Origin: Oscillospiraceae bacterium
GTDB lineage: Bacteria; Bacillota; Clostridia; Oscillospirales; Ruminococcaceae
Reading direction: 5' to 3'
Assembly: GCA_009784625.1 (NCBI GenBank)
Contig: WRBI01000013.1
Span: forward strand, 1-51,837
Length of the DNA stretch: 51,837 nucleotides
Shown here: piece by piece, positions 30,634-38,888 of the stretch
How positions within the stretch are numbered: the stretch's first letter is position 1
Layout: each line of letters begins with the position of its first letter
Made by a program: the position numbers and the translations under genes
Notes under the pieces: generated by a model
Seen by the model: the letters and a program-made list of their open reading frames with translations, nothing else
Database searches by the model: none
Told to the model about the DNA's origin: nothing

Positions 30634-31053
30634 GTGATCTCTTTACTGAACAAATTTTTAGCGGGTGAATTGCTGCGTATGACAACCACCCCCGCCCCGA
30701 CAGAGCCGGCCAAAACCCGGACTTACTATGTAAACGCTTTTAGGTGCAAGATCAAATCAAACGGGCAGGATGCCTGTATCATCGGCCTGTTTGACTCGAA
30801 CGAGTGGGCGGGGCTGCCCGGGCTTGCCAAAAATCTGGCCGGAGAATATTACCTTGGCGCCAAGCTGATCGCGTACTACCAGGTCAAAACGCATCCGCTG
30901 ACCGTAAATTTTTACGACCGGTGCGGCGGTGTCAAAATCTGTGGCAAGCGCCAGGAGCGTGTGCCTATCCTCTCGCGCTACAAAGAAAAGCGGCTGGAAG
31001 CCGAAAGTGAACAGGAGGCGATTCAAATGTTTACAAACTTTCAGTTTGACTAA
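30634..31053 (+). CDS. Hypothetical protein (139 aa, GTG start)
   Basis: Not recognised. The GTG start is preceded by AAAAGGAG. An N-terminal helix (SLLNKFLAGELLRM) is followed by a Pro/Thr-rich linker and a soluble domain with cysteines (YYVNAFRCKIKSNGQDACII, LTVNFYDRCGGVKICGK). The spacing of Cys residues (two pairs) could bind a metal, but this is speculative. Monocistronic with its own promoter and followed by repeat A3. Confidence 0.7.
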   Translation: MISLLNKFLAGELLRMTTTPAPTEPAKTRTYYVNAFRCKIKSNGQDACIIGLFDSNEWAGLPGLAKNLAGEYYLGAKLIAYYQVKTHPLTVNFYDRCGGVKICGKRQERVPILSRYKEKRLEAESEQEAIQMFTNFQFD

Positions 31054-31212
31054 GGGCCTGTACTCATAACGCAAAGCACCGTCTTGGCGGGTCCTTTTCT
31101 ACCCGCCTGCGTCAGCCTTTCTTGGAACGCATTGGGTATTCCTGCAAAAAGATTCCTTAATGGGCGAAAAATCCCCCGCCAATCCGGCACTTTTCGTTTA
31201 TGAATAGATTCT
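31053..31212. repeat. Repeat family A, divergent inverted copy
   Basis: 160 bp. Ends AGGGCCTGTACTCATAA and (reverse strand) AGAATCTATTCATAAA are imperfect inverted repeats. Read on the minus strand the interior GATTTTTCGCC, TGCAGGAATACC and GCGTTCCAAGAAAGGCTGACG line up with GATTTTTTCGCC, CGCAGGAATACT and GTATTCCAAGGGAAATTGACG of the 164-bp copies. It starts at the stop codon of the 139-aa gene. The rest of the gap to 31391 is AT-rich without a gene. Confidence 0.65.
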
Positions 31213-31391
31213 AAGATAAGCGGCCAGATGGTGGAAAGACATCCACTGTAGGGATAAAATATCGCAACCTTTTTTACAGTTACGCACAATATGTCGAGCA
31301 ATAAATACAGAAAATCAATTTTAAATTATATAAAATAAATAAAATTTATCAGCAAGGTTTGTTCTATACACAATTTGGAACGCGCGGCTCG

Positions 31392-31421
31392 TTGAACTTT
31401 GTCATGTGTTTATGTTACAAT
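31392..31421 (+). promoter_or_regulatory. Candidate promoter of the hydrogenase operon
   Basis: TTGAAC at 31392-31397, 18-base spacer, TACAAT at 31416-31421, following an AT-rich stretch (31310-31350). About 45 bases upstream of the first gene. Confidence 0.55.
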
Positions 31422-31467
31422 ACGCTTGTGTGTTCAAGACCCCGATCAGGCAAGGCGGTGGTGTGCG

Positions 31468-31878
31468 TTGTTGGATGACCTTTCGCTACATATCCTCGAC
31501 ATCGCACAGAATGGCATTGCCGCCGGGGCGGGGCGGATCGAGATCACACTGGCTGAAAACGCCGCGGAAAAAACGCTGACCCTGACAGTTGGTGACAATG
31601 GCGGAGGGGCGGCTGTACCCGAGCGTTTATATGACCCTTTTTACACCACTCGCACCGAGCGCATAGTCGGCTTGGGAATCCCGTTTTTGGCGCAGGCGGC
31701 CGAGCTGACCGGCGGCCGGGTGACCATTCGATCAGCCCCCGGCAAAGGGATGACGGTCACCGCGCTCTTTCACACAGACCAAATCGACATGCCCCCGGAA
31801 GGCGAAATCAGCGAGAGCGTCACGCTGCTGGCTGCACTGAACCCGGCAGTTGAGGTTAGATATACCCGACAGACATAA
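31468..31878 (+). CDS. Histidine-kinase-like ATPase of hydrogenase operon
   Basis: A 136-aa GHKL ATPase domain without a kinase core: N box LHILDIAQNGIAAGAGRIEI, G1 VGDNGGG, F-box/lid region LYDPFYTTRTERIVGLGIPF, and G2 SAPGKGMTVTALF. Standalone proteins like this regularly precede (2Fe-2S) ferredoxin, NuoF and HydA genes in Clostridia; their role is unknown, perhaps redox-linked regulation. No ATG fits; TTG at 31468 or 31471, six to nine bases after AAGGCGGTGG, is the most likely start (an upstream ATG at 31399 lacks a ribosome binding site and overlaps the promoter). Confidence 0.82.
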   Translation: MLDDLSLHILDIAQNGIAAGAGRIEITLAENAAEKTLTLTVGDNGGGAAVPERLYDPFYTTRTERIVGLGIPFLAQAAELTGGRVTIRSAPGKGMTVTALFHTDQIDMPPEGEISESVTLLAALNPAVEVRYTRQT

Positions 31879-31936
31879 CCAGCGTTCACTATTCAATTCC
31901 TATTTTCCAGCAATTAACAGGGAGGGAAGTTCAATT

Positions 31937-32257
31937 ATGAAGTCAGTAGAGGAACTAAACGCCATTCGTGAAAAATTTAGCGAGGGCAAAGAAATCCGCA
32001 ACGACAAGCACGAAGGCATCAAAGTACTTGTCAACATGGGTACATGCGGGATCGCGGCCGGGGGCAGGGAAGTGGTAGCCGCCATCGTTCGCGAAATTTC
32101 CGCCTGTAAACTGGACGCACAGGTCATTCAGATCGCCCAGGACAACTGTGCAGACGCCCCGCGCTTTGAAGTGCATCTGCCGGGCAAAGAGGCAAGCGTC
32201 CACACAAAAATGACGCCGGAAGCAGCCGCGGAAATAATCCGCAATCTTGTTAAATAA
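31937..32257 (+). CDS. Thioredoxin-fold (2Fe-2S) ferredoxin-like protein, cluster cysteines lost
   Basis: A 106-aa protein in the position and fold of the small HymA/NuoE-like ferredoxin of clostridial hydrogenase operons: KVLVNMGTCGIAAGGREVVA, then LPGKEASVHTKMTPEAAAEI. In homologous domains, for example the N-terminus of the second NuoF here (VTGCIGMCYLEP), a C-x3-C pair follows; here the corresponding stretch is AQDNCADAPRFEV with a single cysteine. A normal [2Fe-2S] cluster is therefore unlikely, and the protein may be structural. ATG after GGGAGGGAAG. It is followed after 22 bases by hydB. Confidence 0.8.
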   Translation: MKSVEELNAIREKFSEGKEIRNDKHEGIKVLVNMGTCGIAAGGREVVAAIVREISACKLDAQVIQIAQDNCADAPRFEVHLPGKEASVHTKMTPEAAAEIIRNLVK

Positions 32258-32279
32258 TTCACGGGAGGATAAAGCGCAG

Positions 32280-34070
32280 ATGGAAAGATCACATGTGTTG
32301 GTTTGTGCCGGTACCGGCTGTGTTTCGTCGGGTGCGGCGTCTGTTGTCAAGGCGCTGAAGTCGGCCATTGACAAACATGGCCTGAAAGAAGAGGTCAAAG
32401 TAATCGAAACCGGGTGCTTCGGCCTTTGTGCCCTTGGCCCGATCATGATCGTTTACCCTGAGGGGACATTTTACTCGATGGTTGAGCCCCAAAACATCGA
32501 CAAAATAGTGGAAGAACACCTGCTCAAAGGCCGGATTGTCACCGACCTGGTTTATCAGGAAACAGTCTGCCCGGACGGAAAAGTCACCGCGCTCGACGAC
32601 ACCGGGTTCTACAAAAAGCAGATGCGCGTTTGCCTGCGCAACTGCGGGGTGATCGACCCGGAAGACATCAACGAGTACATAGCTTTTGACGGCTACCAGG
32701 CGCTGGCCAAAGCGGTCACCGAAATGTCCCCCGAACAAGTCATTGAAACCGTCAAGGATTCAGGGCTGCGCGGGCGGGGCGGGGCAGGCTTCTCGACCGG
32801 GATGAAGTGGAGCTTTGCCGCCGCACAGCCGCCCGGACAAAAATACGTTGTCTGCAACGCGGACGAAGGCGACCCCGGCGCGTTCATGGACCGCTCGGTG
32901 CTGGAGGGCGACCCCCACGCAGTCATTGAAGCGATGGCCATTGCCGCCTACGCAGTCGGGGCGGACAAGGGTTATGTCTATGTGCGCGCCGAGTATCCGA
33001 TCGCGGTTAACCGCCTGGATATCGCGATCAAACAGGCCAAAGAGGCCGGTGTGCTGGGTGAGAACATCTTTAACTCAGGCTTTAATTTCGACCTTGAGTA
33101 TCGCCTGGGCGCGGGCGCGTTCGTCTGCGGCGAAGAGACTGCCCTGCTCACTTCCATTGAAGGCAACCGGGGTGAGCCCCGCCCCCGCCCGCCTTTCCCG
33201 GCGGTCAAAGGCTTGTTCGGAAAACCCACTGTGCTCAACAACGTTGAGACTTACGCGCTGGTCCCCCGGATCATCCTGCTGGGTTCTGACTGGTTTAAAT
33301 CGATCGGCACCGAGACTTCGAAGGGCACAAAAGTCTTCGCGCTGGGCGGTAAGATTACAAACATCGGCCTGGTTGAAGTCCCGATGGGGACAACCCTGCG
33401 CGAGATTGTCGAAGAAATCGGCGGCGGTATCCCGGACGGAAAGAGCTTTAAAGCGGCGCAGACCGGCGGCCCTTCCGGCGGATGTATCCCGGCCAAACAC
33501 CTGGATGTACCCATCGACTTTGAGAGCCTGAAACAAATCGGCTCGATGATGGGTTCAGGCGGGCTGATCGTTATGGACGAAGACAGCTGTATGGTCGACA
33601 TCGCGCGGTTCTTCTTAGACTTTACGGTGGATGAAAGCTGCGGCAAGTGCGTTCCCTGCCGGATCGGCACCAAGCGCCTGCTTGAGATGCTTGACCGCTT
33701 TACCCAAGGCAAAGGCCAGCCCGGTGACATCGAAAAAATGCAAGACCTCTGCCACTACATCATCGCAAATTCGCTTTGTGCGCTTGGCCAGACCGCGCCC
33801 AACCCGGTGCTCTCCACGCTCGCTTACTTCCGGGAAGAGTACGAAGCGCACATCAACGACAAAAAATGCCCGGCCGGCGTCTGCGTCGACCTGCTAAACT
33901 TTGTTGTCTTAGAAGACAAGTGCATCGGCTGTACCCTTTGCAAAAAAGTCTGCCCGGTCAACTGTATTGCCGGCGAAGTCAAGCAAAAGCACGTCATCGA
34001 CACAGAAAAGTGCATCAAGTGTGGCGCGTGTATCGAGAAGTGTAAATTTAAAGCCATAATCAAGAAATAG
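32280..34070 (+). CDS. hydB: NADH-binding hydrogenase subunit HydB (NuoF-like)
   Basis: A 596-aa flavin/Fe-S subunit. Residues 1-120: thioredoxin-like [2Fe-2S] domain with Cys9, Cys14, Cys46 and Cys50. Residues about 150-400: NuoF core with GLRGRGGAGFSTGMKW (FMN/NADH site), CNADEGDPGAFMDR and the SLBB part. Residues about 450-500: [4Fe-4S] site ESCGKCVPCRIGTKRL plus a later Cys. C-terminus: two [4Fe-4S] clusters, CIGCTLCKKVCPVNC and CIKCGACIEKC. This layout is that of HydB in electron-bifurcating HydABC hydrogenases, where NADH and ferredoxin electrons meet. ATG at 32280 after GGGAGGAT. No NuoE-type HydC lies in this operon; one is encoded at 47.7 kb. Confidence 0.94.
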   Translation: MERSHVLVCAGTGCVSSGAASVVKALKSAIDKHGLKEEVKVIETGCFGLCALGPIMIVYPEGTFYSMVEPQNIDKIVEEHLLKGRIVTDLVYQETVCPDGKVTALDDTGFYKKQMRVCLRNCGVIDPEDINEYIAFDGYQALAKAVTEMSPEQVIETVKDSGLRGRGGAGFSTGMKWSFAAAQPPGQKYVVCNADEGDPGAFMDRSVLEGDPHAVIEAMAIAAYAVGADKGYVYVRAEYPIAVNRLDIAIKQAKEAGVLGENIFNSGFNFDLEYRLGAGAFVCGEETALLTSIEGNRGEPRPRPPFPAVKGLFGKPTVLNNVETYALVPRIILLGSDWFKSIGTETSKGTKVFALGGKITNIGLVEVPMGTTLREIVEEIGGGIPDGKSFKAAQTGGPSGGCIPAKHLDVPIDFESLKQIGSMMGSGGLIVMDEDSCMVDIARFFLDFTVDESCGKCVPCRIGTKRLLEMLDRFTQGKGQPGDIEKMQDLCHYIIANSLCALGQTAPNPVLSTLAYFREEYEAHINDKKCPAGVCVDLLNFVVLEDKCIGCTLCKKVCPVNCIAGEVKQKHVIDTEKCIKCGACIEKCKFKAIIKK

Positions 34071-34091
34071 CGAAGGGGTTGAGACGCGATT

Positions 34092-35852
34092 ATGAATAAG
34101 AGTATAGATACAGTCAATATCAAAATTAACGGCATAGCGATCAGCGTGCCGAAAGAATTTACCATACTTGAGGCCGCGCGTGCGGCCCACATCGAAATCC
34201 CCACTCTTTGTTACCTCAAAGAGATCAACGAGATCGGCGCCTGCCGAATCTGTGTGGTCGAGGTCAAAGGCGCAAAGACCCCCTTTGTGGCCGCCTGTGT
34301 CTACCCGGTTTCTGAGGGGATGGAAGTGCTCACCAACACACAAGCGGTGCAGGACGCCCGGCGGATCACCCTTGAGCTGATCCTCTCCGACCATGAGCGC
34401 AAATGCCTTTCCTGCATCCGTTCAAGCAACTGTGAGCTTCAGCGGCTTTGCTGGCTGTTCGGGGTGGACAATGAAGTCGCGTTTGAGGGCGAAGTGATTG
34501 AAACCGAGCCGGACGACTCAGCTGTGCATATGGTGCGCAGCGACAACAAGTGCATCCTTTGCCGCCGGTGTGTGGCTGTTTGTAAAGAGCAGCAGAGCGT
34601 CGGGGTAATCGGCACAAACGAGCGCGGGTTTAAAACCCGGGTGGGCTGTGCGTTTGACCTCAACCTGGATCAGGTTGCCTGTGTCAGCTGCGGGCAGTGC
34701 ATCGTTGTTTGCCCGACCGCCGCCATCCACGAAAAAGACCAAACCCAAGAAGTCTGGAACGCGCTCAACGACCCGAACAAATATGTGATCGCCCAAACCG
34801 CGCCGTCCATTCGCGCGACCATCGGCGAGGACTTTGGTATGCCGATCGGAACCGACGCCACCGGCAAGATGGCCGCGGCGCTCCGCCGGCTGGGCTTTGA
34901 CGGCGTTTACGACACCGACTTCGCCGCCGACCTGACCGTCATGGAAGAGGCCAGTGAGCTGCTTGAGCGGCTTGAAAGCGGCAAAAACCTGCCCCTGATC
35001 ACTTCCTGCTCACCCGGCTGGGTCAAGTACTGCGAGCATTATCATCCCGAATATATCCCCAATCTGTCTACCTGTAAATCTCCCCAACAGATGTTCGGGG
35101 CGGTGGCCAAGACCTGGTACGCCGAGAAGAAGGGGATCAAACCCGAGGACATCTTTGTGGTCGGCGTCATGCCCTGCACCGCCAAGAAATTCGAAGTCTC
35201 GCGGGATGACGAAGAAGCCGTGTCCGGGGTTCCCGACTGTGACGTTGCGCTGACCACCCGCGAGCTTTCCCGGATGATCAAGCGTGCCGGCCTTGATTTC
35301 GCCAATCTGCCGGATGAAAACTTTGACGTGCTGTTGGGGGAATCGACCGGCGCGGGCACAATCTTCGGGGCAAGCGGCGGCGTTATGGAAGCCGCTCTGC
35401 GCACCGCCGTTGAGTGGGCGACCGGCAAAGAGTCGCCGTCCGTCGACTTTACCGAAGTCCGCGGGATGGAGGGCGTAAAAGAAGCGACCTACCGGATCGG
35501 TGACATTACGCTCAACGTAGCGGTGGCCTCCGGCCTGCGCAACGCGGAGGAGATGCTCAAGCGGGTGCGCTCCGGCCATAAAGATTATCACTTTATCGAG
35601 ATTATGGGCTGCCCGGGCGGGTGCATCAACGGCGGCGGCCAGCCGGTACAGATGGCACATGTCCGCAACTTCACCGACCTCAAGAAGCTTCGTGCCCAGG
35701 TCCTTTACAACGCGGACCGGAAGATGCAGCGCCGCAAGGCCCACGCCAACCCGACCATCAAAAAAGTCTACGAAGAGTATTTTGGCAAGCCGGGCAGCGA
35801 AAAGGCCCACCACGCCCTGCACACCAGCTACCAAAAACGCGACCACTTCTAA
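34092..35852 (+). CDS. hydA: [FeFe] hydrogenase catalytic subunit
   Basis: A 586-aa hydrogenase of the M3 modular type, close in size to Clostridium CpI. It has an N-terminal [2Fe-2S] domain (Cys40, Cys51, Cys54, Cys69), a His-ligated [4Fe-4S] (His101, Cys105, Cys108, Cys114) and two [4Fe-4S] clusters (CILCRRCVAVC, CVSCGQCIVVCP). The H-cluster motifs are complete: L1 TSCSPGW near 304, L2 MPCTAKKFE near 359, L3 EIMGCPGGCINGGGQP near 503. L1 has Ser in place of the second Cys of TSCCPGW, a common variant. The small-subunit-like tail YFGKPGSEKAHHALH is present. It reduces protons with electrons from ferredoxin and NADH via HydB. No maturases (HydE, HydF, HydG) are in the window. Confidence 0.96.
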   Translation: MNKSIDTVNIKINGIAISVPKEFTILEAARAAHIEIPTLCYLKEINEIGACRICVVEVKGAKTPFVAACVYPVSEGMEVLTNTQAVQDARRITLELILSDHERKCLSCIRSSNCELQRLCWLFGVDNEVAFEGEVIETEPDDSAVHMVRSDNKCILCRRCVAVCKEQQSVGVIGTNERGFKTRVGCAFDLNLDQVACVSCGQCIVVCPTAAIHEKDQTQEVWNALNDPNKYVIAQTAPSIRATIGEDFGMPIGTDATGKMAAALRRLGFDGVYDTDFAADLTVMEEASELLERLESGKNLPLITSCSPGWVKYCEHYHPEYIPNLSTCKSPQQMFGAVAKTWYAEKKGIKPEDIFVVGVMPCTAKKFEVSRDDEEAVSGVPDCDVALTTRELSRMIKRAGLDFANLPDENFDVLLGESTGAGTIFGASGGVMEAALRTAVEWATGKESPSVDFTEVRGMEGVKEATYRIGDITLNVAVASGLRNAEEMLKRVRSGHKDYHFIEIMGCPGGCINGGGQPVQMAHVRNFTDLKKLRAQVLYNADRKMQRRKAHANPTIKKVYEEYFGKPGSEKAHHALHTSYQKRDHF

Positions 35853-35873
35853 ACTTCATTAATTATCGCAAGG

Positions 35874-35912
35874 CGCCGCCAAGGCCGGAAAATCCCCGGA
35901 AACTTGGCGGCG
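35874..35912 (+). terminator. Terminator of the hydrogenase operon
   Basis: Perfect 10-bp stem CGCCGCCAAG/CTTGGCGGCG followed by TTCCCTTTGTTTTTG, 20 bases after the hydA stop. Confidence 0.72.
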
Positions 35913-36006
35913 TTCCCTTTGTTTTTGCCCGCCACCCCAAATGTTCGCCGACAAGGGATTGGCGCCAAATGAATCCCCGCGCATAGTATGATAGTGTCGT
36001 TTCGCT

Positions 36007-36138
36007 TCAAAACCGGCCCGGCATTTGTAAGGATTTTTTTCGCAGGGCAAAGTTGGGGACCAAGGTGGGCTGACGCCCATCAAAGAGGAGAACGCGGCCC
36101 GGTGGAAAAAAGATCGCAAAGGGCGGGTTGGTTTTGGG
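36007..36138. repeat. Repeat family B copy
   Basis: 132 bp with ends TCAAAACCGGCCCG and CGGGTTGGTTTTGGGG. The interior has AAGGATTTTTTTCGCAGGGC, GGTGGGCTGACGCCCATC, GAGGAGAACGCGG and GGTGGAAAAAAGATCGCAAA, clearly homologous to the copies at 20677, 21784 and 23898. Confidence 0.82.
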
Positions 36139-36326
36139 GCGGAACGGCTATGGTGTCGGCCGGCCGGGCAGGGAGAAAAGATCACAAAGCCGCTGTGCGC
36201 GTGCGCCCTGTTACAGCAATGGCCCGATATGGATCGCGCTTCATCCAATAAGGGGTGCTGGCGGGGCGGGGCGGTCGATACGGCCCTTTAACAGCCCGCC
36301 CTGCGGCAGAGGCGCTCCATAAAATA

Positions 36327-36490
36327 AGAACCTGTGGTCAATAACGAGAAATGCACACGAGCCGAAGCGATTTTTTTGCTGTGCGAGGAAATTTCCCGCA
36401 GGAATACTTTGTGTATTCCAAGGGGAATTGACGAAGGATAGCGGAAAAATCGCCGGATCGGGGGCGTTTTGAGTATTGTCCACAGGTTCT
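36327..36490. repeat. Repeat family A, copy 2
   Basis: 164 bp with perfect 11-bp inverted ends AGAACCTGTGG/CCACAGGTTCT and about a dozen differences from copy 1 at 12614-12777. The short open frames within it on the minus strand occur in both copies but lack ribosome binding sites. Confidence 0.88.
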
Positions 36491-36532
36491 AAATGCCGGG
36501 CAAAGAAAGACACCTTCTTTGCCCGGCATTTT
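36491..36532. terminator. Strong hairpin terminator
   Basis: Perfect stem AAATGCCGGGCAAAGAA/TTCTTTGCCCGGCATTT, directly abutting repeat A2, 24 bases beyond the 3' end of the HD-GYP gene. Confidence 0.8.
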
Positions 36533-36555
36533 ATTGTGGCTTTGGCTGTGCGGTC

Positions 36556-37638
36556 TTAGGTATCCAGTATCCGGTTAATCTTGACGTCGGCGAACTTCGG
36601 GTCGCTGAGCAGATTGATGTAAAGGGCCGATTTGCTTAAGCTGCCCAACATCCGCAGCAGCGGGCGGGCCGGGTCTGCCGTGTGATTGCGAACGACCAGA
36701 CAGCGCACTTTTGAAGAAAGCTCAACGCTGACACCGGTCGGGTAAAGCGCGATGATCCGTTTAAACCCGGCAACCAGTTCGGGGTCGTACATCTTGCCCG
36801 CATTGCTTTCAATAAACGCCATCGCGTCCGGCGGGTACATGGCCGGACGGTAAGGCCGGCGGGAAACCAGCGCGTCATATGCTTCGGTGATCGCCAAAAT
36901 CCGGCCGAGCAGCGAGATTTTGTTTCCCTTTAGTTTGTTGGGATAACCGGTGCCGTCATAGTTTTCGTGGTTTTGAAAGATGCCGACACAGGCGTCAATC
37001 GAAAGGTCAAAATTGGCGCGCAAAAACTTAAAGCCGGTTTCGGTATTTTCCTGGATGATGGCTCGCTCGTCTTCGGTCAGCCTGCCCGGTTTTTGTAAAA
37101 TTTCCTTGGGAATAAATACATCCCCAATGTCATGGAGCAAAGCGGCCACACCCAGCTCGTGCAAGTCGAGCCCCGAGGATCTCATCTCGATTCCAAGCAA
37201 GAGAGATAGCGCCAGGACATTGGCCGCGTGGTAATAGTGGTAGCTGTCAAAAGGCTTGGAATCAACCAGGTCAACCATTCGGTGGCGGGAGCTGATGATT
37301 TCCTCAATGGCTGGCAGTACGACGTCCTGGTGAATTTCGCGCGCGACCCGGTGAATGATCTGGCCGGAGGACGAGCCGTTTTCAGCGCTTTGAAAGACAG
37401 TTCTGGCCGCCCTGATCGCCCGGATCCGCAAATCCCCGGAGAGGATGTCGGCAGCCTGTTCCCCGTCGGAGAGGCTGTCTTGAATATACGCGCCCGAAAA
37501 GCCCAGTATGCTCAATCGGTTGATATAAGCGCCGGTCAGTGTGGTGCCGCGGCCCATGAGCACGTCAAGCGAGCCCCCATAGATGGTGCGGGCCAAAATC
37601 ATTCCAGCTTCTAAGTTGGGAACAGAAATATAACGCAT
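36556..37638 (-). CDS. HD-GYP domain protein (c-di-GMP phosphodiesterase family)
   Basis: A 360-aa protein with an N-terminal regulatory region (about 1-120, RYISVPNLEAGMILARTIYG) and an HD-GYP domain. Metal and signature residues: YHYYHAANVLALSLLLG, LGVAALLHDIGDVFIPKEIL, IFQNHENYDGTGYPNKLKGN and LAITEAYDALVSRRPYRPAM. The usual HDIGK is HDIGD, so the conserved lysine is replaced; the family normally hydrolyses c-di-GMP. Together with the PilZ protein at 19.6 kb it shows that c-di-GMP signalling exists in this organism. ATG at 37638 after AGGTGA. There is no N-terminal receiver or membrane segment. Confidence 0.9.
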   Translation of the reverse strand: MRYISVPNLEAGMILARTIYGGSLDVLMGRGTTLTGAYINRLSILGFSGAYIQDSLSDGEQAADILSGDLRIRAIRAARTVFQSAENGSSSGQIIHRVAREIHQDVVLPAIEEIISSRHRMVDLVDSKPFDSYHYYHAANVLALSLLLGIEMRSSGLDLHELGVAALLHDIGDVFIPKEILQKPGRLTEDERAIIQENTETGFKFLRANFDLSIDACVGIFQNHENYDGTGYPNKLKGNKISLLGRILAITEAYDALVSRRPYRPAMYPPDAMAFIESNAGKMYDPELVAGFKRIIALYPTGVSVELSSKVRCLVVRNHTADPARPLLRMLGSLSKSALYINLLSDPKFADVKINRILDT

Positions 37639-37796
37639 AGATTTCACCTGTTTATTTTGGCGGCCAGCCTGTTCAGCGCGAGTCGGTTGTGGTATACTTA
37701 GATTATACGCCCAAGCTACAAACTTGTCAATTTATATCAAAACCCAAATGGCGGCGGGAGCTTTGGAAAATACAACGGCCGAAGGGGGGAATTGCC

Positions 37797-38795
37797 ATGC
37801 CGCAAACACAATACGCCGACGCGCCCGGGCCTCTGCGTGATTTTTTATTTTATATGCGCACCATTCGCGAGCGTTCCCCGCGCACAGTTCACGCTTATTA
37901 CATTGACCTGCGCACGTTTCTGCGCTTTTTGAAGATGCGCGCCGGCGGCCAAACGCAAAACCCGGAAAACATCTCAATCGCCGATATCACTGTCGAGACG
38001 CTTTCCCGCGTTACATTGGCTGATGTCTACGAGTTTTTAAACTACGCCGCCACCGAGCGCGAAAACACCGCGAAAACCCGCGCCAGAAAAGCCAGCAGCC
38101 TGCGGGTGTTCTTCAACTACTTAACCGTTAAAGAAAAAGTCCTCAGCGAAAACCCGGTCAAAAATCTTGAGCTGCCCTCCGCCAAAAAGAGTTTGCCCCG
38201 GCATCTGACCCTGGAAGAGAGCATCGAGCTGATGACTTCGGTTAACACAAAGTTTTACCGGCGCGACTTTTGCATCCTCACTCTCTTTCTCAACTGCGGG
38301 GTTCGTTTGAGTGAGCTGGTCGGCATCAACCTTACCGACATTCGCGAAAACAAAGTCCGCATTCTCGGAAAAGGGAACAAAGAGCGGATCGTTTACCTGA
38401 ACGAGGCTTGTCAGATCGCGTTAAAAGAATACCGGGATGAGCGCGCTCAGATGGCGGGAGCGGCCAAAGTGAACGCGCTGTTTTTATCTTCGCGCGGAAC
38501 AAGAATCACTCCGCGCCGGGTTGAACAGATTGTGGCTGACTGCCTGAAAGCCGCCGGGCTGGATGGCCAGGGATATTCACCCCATAAACTCAGGCACACT
38601 GCCGCGACCCTGCTCTATCAACACGGAAAAGTTGACATCCGCGTGCTCAAAGAGATTTTAGGCCACGCAAATCTGGCCACAACCGAGCTTTACACCCACG
38701 TTTCGAACAAACAAATCGAGAGCGCCGCCGACCAAAGCCCGCTCGCGAACATAAAAATGGACAAGAAATACAAGAAACGAAAAGTCGAAGAATAA
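37797..38795 (+). CDS. XerC/XerD-type tyrosine recombinase
   Basis: A 332-aa recombinase with an N-terminal core-binding domain (PLRDFLFYMRTIRERSPRTV, HAYYIDLRTFLRFLKMR) and a complete catalytic domain: Arg in NCGVRLSELVGIN, Lys in ILGKGNKERIV, H-x-x-R in SPHKLRHTAATLL, His in LGHANLATTELY and the nucleophile tyrosine in LYTHVSN. Length and motifs match chromosomal Xer recombinases that resolve dimers at dif; a mobile-element integrase is less likely because no att repeats or other mobile genes are near. ATG at 37797 follows AAGGGGGGAATTGCC. It could in principle act on the tRNA-Cys island in trans, but no evidence shows it. Confidence 0.92.
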   Translation: MPQTQYADAPGPLRDFLFYMRTIRERSPRTVHAYYIDLRTFLRFLKMRAGGQTQNPENISIADITVETLSRVTLADVYEFLNYAATERENTAKTRARKASSLRVFFNYLTVKEKVLSENPVKNLELPSAKKSLPRHLTLEESIELMTSVNTKFYRRDFCILTLFLNCGVRLSELVGINLTDIRENKVRILGKGNKERIVYLNEACQIALKEYRDERAQMAGAAKVNALFLSSRGTRITPRRVEQIVADCLKAAGLDGQGYSPHKLRHTAATLLYQHGKVDIRVLKEILGHANLATTELYTHVSNKQIESAADQSPLANIKMDKKYKKRKVEE

Positions 38796-38799
38796 CCGA

Positions 38800-38829
38800 A
38801 AGCAAATAAAGACAAAATTCTATTTGCTT
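38800..38829 (+). terminator. Terminator of the xer-like gene
   Basis: 8-bp stem AAGCAAAT/ATTTGCTT with a 14-base loop, followed by TTT; its right arm overlaps the -35 of the next promoter. Confidence 0.55.
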
Positions 38830-38852
38830 TTTGCGCGGGAATGATGTAATAT
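38824..38852 (+). promoter_or_regulatory. Promoter of the coiled-coil protein gene
   Basis: TTGCTT at 38824-38829, 17-base spacer, TAATAT at 38847-38852. Confidence 0.6.
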
Positions 38853-38888
38853 ACTTATTAATCATTGATTATTTGGAGGAGAAACATA

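Larger units (their letters stand above)
35853..36555. other. 703-base intergenic region: two repeats and hairpins
   Basis: No gene is supported. It contains a terminator-like hairpin (35874-35912), a repeat family B copy (36007-36138), a stretch 36139-36326 without recognisable structure, a repeat family A copy (36327-36490) and a strong terminator (36491-36532). Confidence 0.7.

Noticed and set aside
37797-38795. Xer-like gene as integrase of a second mobile element
   Set aside because: No att repeats, no excisionase or cargo genes nearby, and the length and motifs fit a chromosomal Xer recombinase.
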